DNA of 64,000 nt from Aedes albopictus. Its lineage: Eukaryota; Arthropoda; Insecta; Diptera; Culicidae. The DNA lies in contig NC_085137.1 in the NCBI RefSeq assembly GCF_035046485.1, positions 310,693,164 through 310,757,163 of the forward strand, given 5' to 3'. The notes below the pieces were generated by a model that searched no databases, had not been told where the DNA came from, and was given only the letters and a program-made list of their open reading frames with translations. Made by a program: the position numbers and the translations under genes. The first letter of the stretch is position 1, and every line of letters begins with the position of its first letter. Shown one piece after another: positions 23,430-34,193 of the stretch.

Positions 23430-23675
23430 TTTGGTAGATCTTTCACCGTAACGCAACCCACAAAGGTGATCAACCCACGCTACGGGTTCCGTTAAGGATC
23501 GAGCATCTTTTAAACCCCTCAACCATTCATCCTTCAGCACAGACGGATCGCCTGACACCTTGGATTGGAATTACTTGTTTGGTGAACTTTTACCCCCGGA
23601 ATAGGTGGTCCATAGTGCTATTCTAATCCGGCAGTTATACGGGAAATTTGAGCTTACCTTCAGTATCTACAGTGG
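23430..23675. repeat. Remnant related to 59850-60070
   Basis: Shares AACCATTCATCC, AGCAC, and the phrase GGAATAGGTGGTCC (against GGAACAGGCGGTCC) with the segment upstream of the LOA-like endonuclease at 59509. Probably the leader region of a related LINE, on the minus strand by that comparison. Confidence 0.4.
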
Positions 23676-24709
23676 TAGACATTAGCCGAGGCATATTTTT
23701 TCCATTTTTTTTCGCAACTGTAATAATTTTATGTTCTTTTTTTAATTTTTGGAGGATCTTCTAGGTAATGTGCATTACTGAATGGGATAAAACAATATAT
23801 TATTTATGTTTTAGTCGAAAAACACACGAAACATTGAAAATTTGCCTAGTCATTCGTTTAGCCGAATTGTAAAATTTTTAGAATTCCATTATAAAAAAAA
23901 CCTAATAAATTTCGAAAAATATCCAACAAAATCATTTTGTACGGTGACCTGCATTATAGATTGACTTGTAAATAATGAATTTGATCGTTTTTGGAAGTGT
24001 TGCCATATTGATTTTACATGCATCTCATATAAATATGTCATAATATTGTAAATGTTTCCAAATTGAGATTTGATGTAGTTATTTTTGTCGGAAGTGTTAC
24101 AAAAGAATCAAATGAAAGTTTCATGACGAGTGCAGGTTGAAAATTTACGAAAAAACAATGTTTTTAACAGAAAAAAAATAACGCAAACCATCAAAAAATC
24201 ACGTATTTAAGTATTGTTTTGAAGAAATATGATGGTTTTACTTGCATAAATCACAGCGTTTAATACTATTACGTCTTCTAATAGATCCCAATATCTTCTA
24301 GACTGTATTCTGGCTGAAATAACATACATTGTACGCCTTACATTTCGAGAAATGGCACCGAAAGTATACAAATTTCTAGCATGAACTACTTGTTTCATAA
24401 TTTAGACGTTCTTTTCAAATACATCATGTTAGAAATGAATGTAGTTCAAAACTAAGACTCATTTATTATATATTTCTTCATATTGAATGAAATAAGCCAA
24501 TTGTTTGACCATATCTTGCATTTTTGTATGAGCATCTGCTTTTAAATAAACAGAGTACATAAATTCCGACACTTCTTGCAGTTCTTTCACTTAGCAGTCT
24601 TCTAACTCATTTAGTAATGCTAGTATCAAACAGGTATACTTCACAGGCATTAGGGTACGTCTTTATTTCAACACAGAACTATTTATTAGCTTATCAATCC
24701 CATTTTAAT

Positions 24710-25668
24710 AAGGACTGTATCGGAAATTAACTATAAACATTCAGGATGCTCTATCTCGAAGCATGTTTGGTCTTATCATTTCGGTTCTTCTATTAAATCT
24801 TCACAATACAGTCAAGTTTAGAACAGCCTGAAAAAAATTGAAAAATGTTTAGCATTATTGAAAATATTGTAGAATGAATACATCTCACAAATTAAAGTTT
24901 TGGACAAATTTTTGTTTTTTAAAGATTTTTCAGCGTTTCAATAACCTGTAGCGAATAAAACTTGTACGGCGAAAAATCCAAAAAATATTAATTATTGTTA
25001 GCAGTTATGTACACATAACAAATCACCGAACACCAACTTAAAAAAAAAATATTTATGATCGAAAAACCCTCAACATTTAAAAAATGACCTATCCTAAAAA
25101 AAACACTAATTTTTTGTCGAACTTTGACAGTCTGTTTTAAATATCTTCAAAGGTTATACAATTCCGTTCTCTACTAAAGCTACCTCGTCGTGAAGTTTAA
25201 AAACATTTCCAATTAAAAAAAATTGAATCATCAATTTGATGTATTTTTTATTTGCGTAATCGTGCTTTGAATGAGCATCAAAAAATAGGGTCCCTGAAAA
25301 ATGACCTTTTTTCATTTTTAACAATTGCGCTAAAATGGAATCAATTTTTTTCTTGAAAAAATTTTTTTACCTATATTATGAGCAATCTGGGAAAGAATAT
25401 ATTTGCGCTAATATATTTTAAAAAATCAAAAAAATTTCCATTTTTTCCGCAATTTCAAATTTTTAAAAGGTGTCCAAAATTTCAAGATCATGCGTTTAAA
25501 CTTTGAGATTGATGACCATGTAAAATAGTTATTTTTACAAAAGCAAAAGTGCCATTCCTTTTTCTGAGGATTTATATAGTACCTCCAAAAATAAAATTAT
25601 TTATAACTTGAATAAATTATTTTTTAGGATATTTTGAACATATATAGTTAATTTCCGATACAGTCCTT
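24710..25668. mobile_element. 959-bp element with perfect 26-bp inverted ends
   Basis: Ends AAGGACTGTATCGGAAATTA... are perfectly inverted over 26 bp. The flanks show a longer imperfect direct repeat (TTAGCTTATCAATCCCATTT at 24685 and TTAGCTTTTATCAATCCCAT at 25667), unusual for a cut-and-paste element. No transposase frame. Confidence 0.8.
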
Positions 25669-25693
25669 AGCTTTTATCAATCCCATTTTATGG

Positions 25694-26556
25694 TTTAAGG
25701 TGGGGCAAAAGTTCGACCGTAGTTGAAAATTCAATTTTTTTCAAGAAATCGAAGCAGAAATTTTGCGGAACAAAGTTACGCCAAATGTCTTTTTAATTTT
25801 GGGTTACAACACTTTTTGTATGTGTGTGTCTAATTCGAACTCTTGCCTCACCACTGGGGCAAAAGTTCGAATCTAGTGTTTGTGGTATTTCGCTAACCGT
25901 AGCACACTATTTCGACACTTTGGTAATTGAAATACCTAAAACCAATTAATATTTGATGTTAAAACTGGAATACACTTCAAAGTTCGGTCTGGATTTTACC
26001 CAAATCAGGGTTAAATTTACTTCACCCAAAATTAGTAGTTTTCCGCCAAATTCAGATAAAATAACGTTTTTTTTTCAACTTTGATTGAATTTTCTCACTA
26101 ATTCCATCGTTTTTAGAGATAATGTGTACATTCTGCAGAATTTTAGGTTTTTACCTAAAGTTGCCACATGACTCGAACTCTTGCCCCACAAATCGAACTT
26201 TTGCCCCACTATATGTAAAATATGATTTACAAATATTTTTTGCAAAAAGTTATACATGCTAAAGCATCTTCGAAACATACCTAGTTATGCCCCAAAATAA
26301 TATATCGAACTCGATTTCATTACAATTCCATTCCATGCGTTGGAAGCACCATCGCATATTACAATTTTTTGATCAAAAACCAACATTTTGTCATAACTTT
26401 TCGAAATATTGATAAATTTTCATAATTTTGGGAGTGAAAGACTCTTTTTCAAAAAGGGTTCGAACAACCTTGACACCCGAAAGAAATAATTTGAATTGAG
26501 CTCACAAATTTCAAAAGAAACTCTTGCCCCACTCGAACTTTTGCCCCACTTTACTC
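25694..26556 (-). mobile_element. TA-flanked element with GAGTAAAGTGGGGC ends, copy B
   Basis: Reverse-oriented relative of 20723-21632. The right end complement GAGTAAAGTGGGGCAAAAGT is followed by TA (26557-26558). The left end is slightly eroded (TTTAAGGTGGGGCAAAAG). Same inner phrases as copy A, moderately diverged. Confidence 0.82.
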
Positions 26557-27162
26557 TATACTTACTTTTTTCATGACATTTTATGCAATAATTTGAACAT
26601 TTCCAACAATAATTCTGAACCATATTTTCAAAACAGCTCATCTAGTTTACGTGTGAGTGTTTACTGAATACATTTTTCTTAAATAAATTTGTTTATCATC
26701 GCTTCTCCTTATCGGGACATATTTTTTATAATATTTCTCTAAATTTCACAAATAAATAAACTTTTAAGGCCAATTATCTTGCTAACACGTCATAAGCTTA
26801 ATGCCTTGGGGTATATCCTCGAAATATACTCACGAAATTACAGAAAATCTATTGAAAACCAATTTTCATTTACCTCGGCTAAACGTATGTCTAAGCAAAA
26901 AATGACATTTGAAGGGTTTTTACTCTCGTTTTTGTTTCAGTGTATATGTAAGTGCGATGCATCACATTTTTATAAAACAGTACTAGATATACTATCACTA
27001 CGATAAAAAAAAATATCATAAAATCTTTTTATGTGTTTCCTGGCACTTTTTTGAAAATTTTGTGGGCCTCGGCTAAACGAATGTCTATTACTGTATTAGT
27101 GTTTCTATAAGCTATTACATCACCATGGTCATCTTTCTCATTTTGCTGTTCTCACTAATGAA

Positions 27163-27442
27163 CACCCCATATAGCCGAGGCGGTAAACGCACGGGTATTC
27201 AGCATGACCATGCTGAGGGTGACGGGTTCGATTCCCGGTCGGTCCAGGATCTTTTCGTAAAGGAAATTTCCTTGACTTCCTTGGGCATAGAGTATCTTCG
27301 TGCCTGCCACACGATATACACATGCAAAATGGTCATTGACAGAGGGAGCTCTCAGTTAATAACTGTGGAAGTGCTCATAGAACACTAAGCTGAGAAGCAG
27401 GCTTTGTCCCAGTGAGGACGTAACGCCAAGAAGAGAGAGAGA
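27163..27442 (+). mobile_element. Feilai-like tRNA-derived SINE
   Basis: Box A-like TAGCCGAGGCGGTAAACGC (27172) and box B GGTTCGATTCCCGG (27225-27238), then a body with GTGCCTGCCACACGATATAC, TAACTGTGGAAGTGCTCATA and a GTAACGCCAAGAAGAGAG tail. The same body is seen at 58255-58430. Near full length. Confidence 0.85.
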
Positions 27443-27802
27443 CTAACGAACACTTTTTCCGTGAATCTGTGCTTACACTCAGCCACGTGTCCATTTGTTT
27501 GTTTATTACCCTTCACAACTCTGTTTAATGCACCTAGTCATACACTGAAACTCTATACCTGTCAACAAAAATTGAAAAACAAGAATGTAGGTGGCACAGG
27601 TCGACCGACACTTTGGGTGAGATCACGCTGCATCGAAATGCAAATATCCACCGAGAATTTTTATTGCCCCAGGAGTCATCATCGTCGTCGCCAGCCAACC
27701 AGCTAGCGTCATCCAAATATATGACATGGAGCATCAGCAGCAGCAGATAACAATTACAGCAATTTCAGTTCGGTAAACATTTCACAAACACCGAATGCTG
27801 TG

Positions 27803-27834
<32 letters not shown>

Positions 27835-28140
27835 CAATATCCTCCGGTGCAACATTATGCAAATATTGTGCAACGTCCTCGTCTGCCGCCTGTCGTCGTC
27901 GCTGGCTGTAAGCGACTTGAGAATTTTAAGAATCTCTGGCGGCAACGACGACTTTGGCGGCATATCGATGATTGATGATTTCGATCGGCACTTTGGATCG
28001 ATCGATTACGAGCACTTTGCTGATGACATACCTTCACCCATAGCATTTGTAAAATCAATGAACAGTTTTGCCAATGTGTCAGCTTTATGTCGACGAGTGT
28101 TCGTTCATGGGAACGCACGAGTCGCAAATTAGTAGGGCAA
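27443..28140. other. Low-repeat segment, possibly regulatory
   Basis: About 700 bp with no recognised mobile-element ends, higher GC, CAG/CTG runs and a CGATCGATT-rich patch (27985-28010). Plus frame 27800-28132 and minus frame 27855-28127 overlap, and neither has a recognised domain or codon pattern that decides for coding. It looks like single-copy DNA that could be an enhancer or an untranslated exon. Confidence 0.3.
27803..27835. repeat. (CTG)n microsatellite
   Basis: TGCTGCTGTTGCTGCTGCTG and continuing; reads polyglutamine on the minus strand and polycysteine on the plus strand. Confidence 0.92.
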
Positions 28141-28771
28141 ATAATAGAACTACATTCTGTGTAATGTGGTTGTTGCTCAACAAACTCAAGTAAGTACAGT
28201 AGACTTCGGGGAGTAACGCTAATGAGTGTGAAATCAATATTGTTTTTATGAGGCAGCCGCTTTTATGGCTTTGAAGATGTTTAACGTGTATGACATACAG
28301 ATGCATAGCTTGTCGTTATCTACTGGGTGCAAGCAATAAAAAATGTAAAAAATGTTGTCTGGCGTGAAGCAAAATACTAACTGAAAATTTAAATTACTTG
28401 GCATTCTCGTATGCTGTACTTTGTGTTGATGGAGATAAAATTTGTTGCATTTAGAATAATTGCTTATTGATGCAAGCTTCAAGCTAGGAATGAAACAAAA
28501 AACACGAGACAAAATATGCACACAGAAATACAATTTAAAAGCCACACTGTAACCAACGTTTCTATATTGCAATACACAACATTTATTGGTCTTACGTTGG
28601 TCTAGTACAGAAGATTAAGTTCGACAGGTATACTAGGTCATCCGGGAATTCTTTTGAGTACAGTACTCTATATACCAAACGCTATCAGCAATCTTAAAAT
28701 CAGCCATGGGGATTACATATCTCTAATATTTATCATGTTTCCTTAAAAAAAACATACATTTTCAAGAAATT
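28141..28771. other. Unassigned AT-rich DNA
   Basis: Nothing recognised. The short minus frames 28085-28306 and 28246-28572 have no known motif. Confidence 0.4.
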
Positions 28772-28775
28772 GATT

Positions 28776-28890
28776 CAGGACAGACTTGTTAGAGTCCCAA
28801 AATGGCCGCCACAATGGCCGACTTTGACACCTACTCACGATTTCGAGGGCACAAATCTCTTCGTAAACAAAACCAGCGCACATGAGATTT
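28776..28890. repeat. ~115-bp repeat, inverted copy at 32085-32200
   Basis: GGACAGACTTGTTAGAGTCC, then CAAAATGGCCGCCACAATGG, GACACCTACTCACGATTTCG and AAAACCAGCGCAC. The segment 32085-32200 is its reverse complement with few changes. The pair encloses 3.2 kb. Confidence 0.8.
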
Positions 28891-30134
28891 TTATTTTAAG
28901 CTCATTACGAGTGAGCAAGAACAGAATAATAAAATGCACTGTTGTTTGAAGTTTGCTTCTTGAGATTTGTGCGTCTGAAGTTCTGATGCAATGTTGAAGC
29001 GGGATTTCATGACGTTTGTCCTTAACTGTGCTATTTTAAAGTTGAGAACGTTGTTATCTGAAATCACCACGATTGGGCACCACCCTGATGGGGCAGCAAT
29101 TTACAACATACATTATTACTTCTTCGAATGGTCTTAGTCGTTGAACAAACTTATCAAACCGAAGCTATCCTACTTTATTGGTTAGTTATGTACGTTTTAT
29201 GGGAAACGATGATTCCACGTGAACTTTACTAAAAGCTTGCCAATCCTGTTGGTTCCTACTTTGCCTAATTGTGCAGGAATCTCGTTCAAATTATCTCCAC
29301 TTTAGCGATGCGCTATGCAAATTGTTTCCGTCATTCCTATTTTCCCACCGAGCTCTAACAGATCCAACGGATTCAAGAAAAGTTGTTCTTCCTCCACCAC
29401 ATCCAACCGAAATCAGCATGCAAAGCTTCGCGTCGTTAGCGAGTGAAATTGTTTTCTTGATGTTTCCGGATGCCCTGCAGTTATGTACAGGACCCGCGAG
29501 GAAATGACTACCAAAAGCTTCACCCCCCAGCAGAAGTATTATAAGTATCTTTAGGAATTTTTAAGAGCTTCCATCCCACTTCTCATTAACTGCTGCCATC
29601 GAAACGATTGAATCTTCACCCCCGGCGTGACGGCACTGCTGGCGGGTTTCTTACTGTTCTCGACGCAGCCCTTGAGGCTGTAGTCGTTTTCGAGATATTT
29701 AGATATCATTCAATAGCCAGAACAAGTGCTGACAAGGGTGATGACATTGATAAATTATCAATGCCCAAAGTGTGTTAGATCCCTGGAAGGTTGTTTGATT
29801 CCTGTCAAACCAATATCGGTATAGTTGTTTATGCCATCCTTGAAGCTACTAATAATGTCACGGTCGCCATGTAGTTATCAAAATTAAATAACTACATTTT
29901 GTGTGTTTATTTGTATTTGTATTATTGAAAGTTATTTTGAACTGAATTGTACATAGATTAAAACCACAGATCGTAATTAACAGTTTCAATTCTATCTAAA
30001 TATCAATTATTGTGTCAACCACACTACCAATTAGCAACAGTTAACTATTGCCTTAAAAATACCGAAACTTCAGAATGCGCCTCAGAAATAGCTGAGAAAC
30101 GTAGCTACCATAATGGGTGAAAAAAAGAAAACTA
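28891..30134. other. Unassigned
   Basis: Includes a more GC-balanced stretch 29240-29720 that looks low-copy (plus frame 29271-29507, no known domain). No clear element ends. Confidence 0.35.
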
Positions 30135-30312
30135 CCCAAGTAACACGCTTGTCACAGAAGAGTCACGGTGGCGCAGGTTTTTGTTGCGCAGAAGTCACTG
30201 TGACTTACTTCTAGCAAGTAAGTATTTATTTGTTAGAAGTAAGTCGCAGTGTCTTCTGCCCAACAAAAACTTGCGCTGCCGTTACCCATGTGTGACAAGT
30301 GTGTTACTTGGG
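30135..30312. mobile_element. TA-flanked hairpin MITE
   Basis: CCCAAGTAACACGCTTGTCA at the left is inverted at the right (GTGACAAGTGTGTTACTTGGG region), with ~80-bp arms pairing almost throughout and a short centre near GTATTTATTTG. TA on both sides (30133-30134 and 30313-30314). Confidence 0.85.
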
Positions 30313-30629
30313 TAGTATCTTCGGCAAAGTTGTTGAAGTGGTCAAGGCGTCTCCGATAGTACATACATTTTTGCTCCAGTAGGCGGTGCTAGTGAGCATG
30401 TGACATTTTGATTTGTTTTGTGTTGCATCAACAACTCAAGTTTTGTGAACAATGAGCGTGGTTTTGGATCCAATGTTAAATTTACCACCATAATAGGAAC
30501 CGTGTAGGTACCTCTAACTGGTGGATTGCTTGACCCTCCTAAGATATTAGGATTTACGCACCACAATGGCGTAGTGCACGTTCAGCGTGCCTGTTTGAGT
30601 CATATTGATCCAAACATCCTTCTAGGGTT
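30313..30629. other. Unassigned
   Basis: No repeat or gene recognised. The minus frame 30342-30566 has no known domain. Confidence 0.3.
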
Positions 30630-31215
30630 GAGAAGTCGTCCAAGAATTTCTTCAGAAATTCCTCCCAGAGCTTCCTTCAAAATGAAATTGATTCTCCCGA
30701 ATTTTCTCCAAACCAATATTCCATTATTGGTTTGTTAAAAAATCCTTCATGTATTATGTCAGTAATCTATCCGGGGATTCTTTTGAAAATCCCTCCGGGG
30801 ATTCTTTCAGAAATTCCTCCGGTTATTTTTTTTTTCTAAAATTAATAGTTGAGTATTCTTTCAGAAATTATTACAAGAATGTCTATAGAACTTTACTGAA
30901 AAATTCTTCCAAAGATTCTTTTAGATTTTTCTTCGGAGATTTTTTTTGTCGAATAATCTATATTACGCAAGAAATTCTGTCATAATTTTTTCAAGAATCC
31001 TCTCAGAATTTTCTCCAGTGTTTAAATTTTCTTAGAAACTCATCCTGGTATTCTTAAAAGAATTCTCCAGGGTTTTCTTCAGATATTTCCATAGCAATTC
31101 ATTCAAAAATATCTAAAAGATTACCTTTAGGAAGTTTCCTGTGGATTATCTCTGAAACTCCGCCAGGGGTTACTTCAAAAAAAAATCTGCTAGGGATTCC
31201 TTTAGTAAATCCAAA
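30630..31215. repeat. Dodecamer array, block 6 (degenerate)
   Basis: TCC-rich plus orientation like block 1, strongly diverged (AATTCCTCC, GGATTCTTTC units). Confidence 0.7.
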
Positions 31216-32084
31216 TTTCAAAATCATAAATTTCGTCAGGAATTTTTTTATGGAACTTCATTTTATTTTTTTTTCCTGATATCTTTACAGGGACGCTTTC
31301 ATAAATATCTACAGGGTTTTGTATAAAAACCCGACTGAAGATTCTTACAGAATGTTTTTTGCGATTGTCCATAAGTAACTTTGCATGTAAGGGGAAGGAG
31401 GGGAGTTCTCTGAAAGTGTGACAAGCCATGTATTAGGTATGAGAAAGGGGGAAAGGACTTCAAAAATGGGGAAAAATTGCTTCATCATTAATGGATGCTC
31501 CCTTTAGATTTTATTTTTTTCTAAAAATTCTGCTGCAGTTTCTTCAGGGATTCATTTAGAAATATAGACTGTTTCAGAAATTATAAATACACTAGCGATT
31601 GACTACCATTTGAATTTGAGAACAATATCCAAAACAGTTTCTTCTAGCTCTAACAGTAAACAGTTTTACGAAGCAAATAATAACAAGTTTGTTGATTTTT
31701 TATTTTGTAAAAGTTGAAAATAGGAGTCTGTAAACAACATGATGAAAAATTGAAGTTGCACAAAGTGATCATAAGATGTAACAGCAGAGAAAAAAAACGC
31801 ACAAATAAAATATTCAATTTCCAATCACAATGAAAGTTATTGTTTGGGTAAGAACCTTTAAAAACAGTAAGTTAGGTAAAATTGTGCATCAAATCGAAAA
31901 TAATAACCATATTATAACAGACAGGTAATGAAAAGGCAGGCCAAACACAAATGGTTAGGCAACTATATACACGGGAGATGATAGACACTAGTGAGTAGTT
32001 ATATGTTTTATGTTAAATGTTATATGTAAAGAGTTAATTACATGTTTTAGCGACCCTTGAGAAAGGCCAAAACCCAAACCAAAT
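31216..32084. other. Unassigned
   Basis: AT-rich. A few dodecamer-like units remain at 31530-31570. No gene recognised. Confidence 0.35.
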
Positions 32085-32200
32085 GAGAAGCTCAGGTGCG
32101 CTGGTTTTGTTTACGAGGCGATTTGTGCGCTCGAAATCGTGAGTAGGTGCTAAAGTCGGCCATTGTGGCGGCCATTTTGGGATTCTAACAAGTGTGTCCT
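32085..32200. repeat. ~115-bp repeat, inverted partner of 28776-28890
   Basis: Reverse complement of the left copy: GTGCGCTGGTTTTGTTTACG, CGAAATCGTGAGTAGGTGC, then CCATTTTGGGATTCTAACAA. Confidence 0.8.
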
Positions 32201-32299
32201 TAAATACCTCTAGAGATTCTTAGAACATTTTCTTGAAAATTTCCGGGAGGGAAACGCTGTGTCCAAAGGGAGTCATAAAAGATGAGTTGATTTCAATTA

Positions 32300-32584
32300 G
32301 GCTGACACAAATTTCGATTTTCTCTAATGTCACCCCCCCCCCCTCGGGAATTTTTTGACCGAATTCGACATTTTGAGGGGGGACACAAATAAATTATTTA
32401 GGAATTTTAAAAATTTTAAAGTGAAATTGGAGTCGTCGAAAAAATCATCATATCCGATGAGTTTGAAGATTTTACCTAATTGTTTGGGTAATTTTTCATC
32501 AAATACCTTTATTATTTATCATCCCCCCCCTTGACGAGTCAACGGGCAAAGTGACAAAAGAAGAAAATGAGATTTGTTCCGGCC
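32300..32584. mobile_element. TTA-flanked MITE (PIF/Harbinger-like)
   Basis: Starts GGCTGACACAAATTTCGATT and ends in the complement of GGCCGGAACAAATCTCATTT. TTA on both sides (32297-32299 and 32585-32587). A relative at 61025-61251 is flanked by TAA. Contains C-rich runs. Three-bp TTA/TAA duplications point to PIF/Harbinger mobilisation (inference). Confidence 0.75.
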
Positions 32585-33018
32585 TTATTACTCGCGAGAA
32601 CCGTAGTTTTGTAGGAGTTTTAGTAGGCTATGATCTGCAGAATAGGGTCATTCGATGTATGTCGAAGTATTATTCCTCGAGACGCCAAATGAACGAAACG
32701 TACCTATTGTTCAAGCTCTATGTGTTATCAATTCTTTAGTTTGAGACTTTACATTCAGAATATATTCGGTTTAAAATATTCCACCCTGGAAATGTTCCCA
32801 AACATTTTCATAAAATTTGGAGTACATCATCAACTGTGATGAGGAAGAACAATTGAAACCTGAAAGGCCATCAAACTTGTCGTTTGCACTCTTTCATTTA
32901 CGTCAGATTACTACAGAAGAGGTAGCCCGAGCAGAAGAAAATATCAACAGCATAAGAATATGTTATTTTGGCATAATAACTGTATAATGGAATCAGTAAT
33001 TTTTATATTTTAAAAATA

Positions 33019-33212
33019 CAGTAAAACCTCCATGAGTCGATATTGAAGGGACCATCGACTCAAGGAAATATCGAGTAGTGGAACGAAAATCCTTTGGAAA
33101 GCTTTCTAGGGGGACCATCATAGTAACCCAGAAATTATTTTTCAGTATGGAAAAATTTACCTCCATGAGTCGATATCGAGTCAAGGAACATCGACTCATG
33201 GAGGTTTGACTG
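33019..33212. mobile_element. Pogo/Tigger-like MITE
   Basis: Ends CAGTAAAACCTCCATGAGTC and (complement) CAGTCAAACCTCCATGAGTC, with TA on both sides (33017-33018 and 33213-33214). 194 bp. The terminal CAGT..AACCTCC with TA duplication is typical of pogo-like elements. Confidence 0.85.
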
Positions 33213-33539
33213 TATCTTATTATGTTATAAACTTGTCTGTCATAAGCGGCAAAATAACAAAAATCATAGCAAAAGAATGTTCTTGGAAGACCCATTTAAC
33301 ACCAGGATTCAATAACAATAAATCAGTGAATTTGAAAACATATAATTGTTGTGTAATAGTTCGTCACATATTTGTACATTTTCAATAGTAGGAAAATATC
33401 AAAACTTGGTCTTCAACAAAGTATATTATTGAAATGCTATTAAGTGGATGAATCTCAATAACTTGATCATAACAAAATGGGATTACCCAACAAAACCTGT
33501 TACAAAAAAGTAATACTTCGATAAGTTAATAATAACCAA

Positions 33540-33795
33540 TCTTATATATATAAAAATGTAGTGGCATACGTGGGACCGCGCATAACTTGCGAACGGAAGG
33601 CCCGATTTTGGTCGTCTTAGTTTTGTTCTGTTAGTTTTCACCCAAGGAAGGTTTATGAGACAAAAAACATGGAAAAAATGAGAGTTTGTGTAAATCGATT
33701 TTCCATACATTTTGGCCGGGGACTTGGTCTTGGCTAGAAACTTGAAACGTCAAAAAACGCAGTAGGCAAGACAAAGTTTGCCGGGTACAGCTAGT
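33540..33795 (+). mobile_element. Non-autonomous Helitron
   Basis: Begins TCTTATATATATAAAAATG and ends CTAGT, preceded by a short hairpin (GGCAA...TTGCC, about 33760-33783). It was inserted between A (33539) and T (33796), with no target duplication. All three are Helitron hallmarks. 256 bp, no Rep-helicase. Confidence 0.88.
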
Positions 33796-34047
33796 TATAA
33801 TATAAAAACAGGCTATGTGATTCTGTTGTTATGAATTTGATATTCTCCTCTGCTCGGGAGAAGCTCGAAAATGGCTTATGGGAAAAGTCTTCGGTATACC
33901 AATCCGTGTGGTCAATTAATGGTGTATTAAGGAACTCAACAGGTCACAAGAGATGGATATATTTGCGGTGCATATTAGGGGAAGGATGAAGCATGATCGA
34001 TGAGATTTGAATTACCTTATGACAACTTAAATGCCGTGCCATTAATT

Positions 34048-34120
34048 GGCGCGGTAGCTTAGTTGGGGAAGCAATTGTCTAGCGAATAAGGGCCGTGAGT
34101 TCAAATCTCACCTGAGCTAT
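34048..34120 (+). tRNA. tRNA-like sequence (pseudogene or SINE-type head)
   Basis: Box A-like TAGCTTAGTTGG with a 4-bp D-stem (GCTT/AAGC) and a perfect T-arm GTGAG-TTCAAAT-CTCAC (34095-34111), followed by CTGAGCT and a T9 run (34124-34132) that could end Pol III transcription. The acceptor stem does not pair in the normal register and the anticodon arm is weak. It is therefore probably not a working tRNA. Confidence 0.45.
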
Positions 34121-34193
34121 GGATTTTTTTTTCGGAATTTCACTAATAATTTATTTATTTTTTCATGTATATGTTGAGTTCATTAAAACATCA

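Larger units (their letters stand above)
23678..27085. mobile_element. TA-flanked element carrying two nested elements
   Basis: The left end GACATT..AGCCGAGGC and right end GCCTCGGCTAAACGAATGTC are inverted, allowing for a 5-bp gap at the left, with TA on both sides (23676-23677 and 27086-27087). The end motif recurs inside at about 23850 and 26873. Without the nested 24710-25668 and 25694-26556 it would be about 1.6 kb. The segment 23818-24400 has a direct copy at 63440-64000. No transposase. Outer boundaries are less certain than the inner ones. Confidence 0.6.
32925..33858. mobile_element. Element with CCCGAGCAGA-type ends, carrying two insertions
   Basis: Starts GCCCGAGCAGAAGAAAAT and ends TATTCTCCTCTGCTCGGG. 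It is homologous over its whole length to 57463-58742, sharing AACTTG(T/C)CTGTCATAAGCGG. A pogo-type MITE (33019-33212) and a Helitron (33540-33795) sit inside. TA is present at the left only. Confidence 0.75.

Noticed and set aside
27754..27963. Polyglutamine protein on the minus strand
   Set aside because: Only a CAG microsatellite with short flanks. No domain and no start or splice support.
34048..34120. Functional tRNA gene
   Set aside because: The T-arm is perfect, but the acceptor stem does not pair in register and the anticodon arm is weak.
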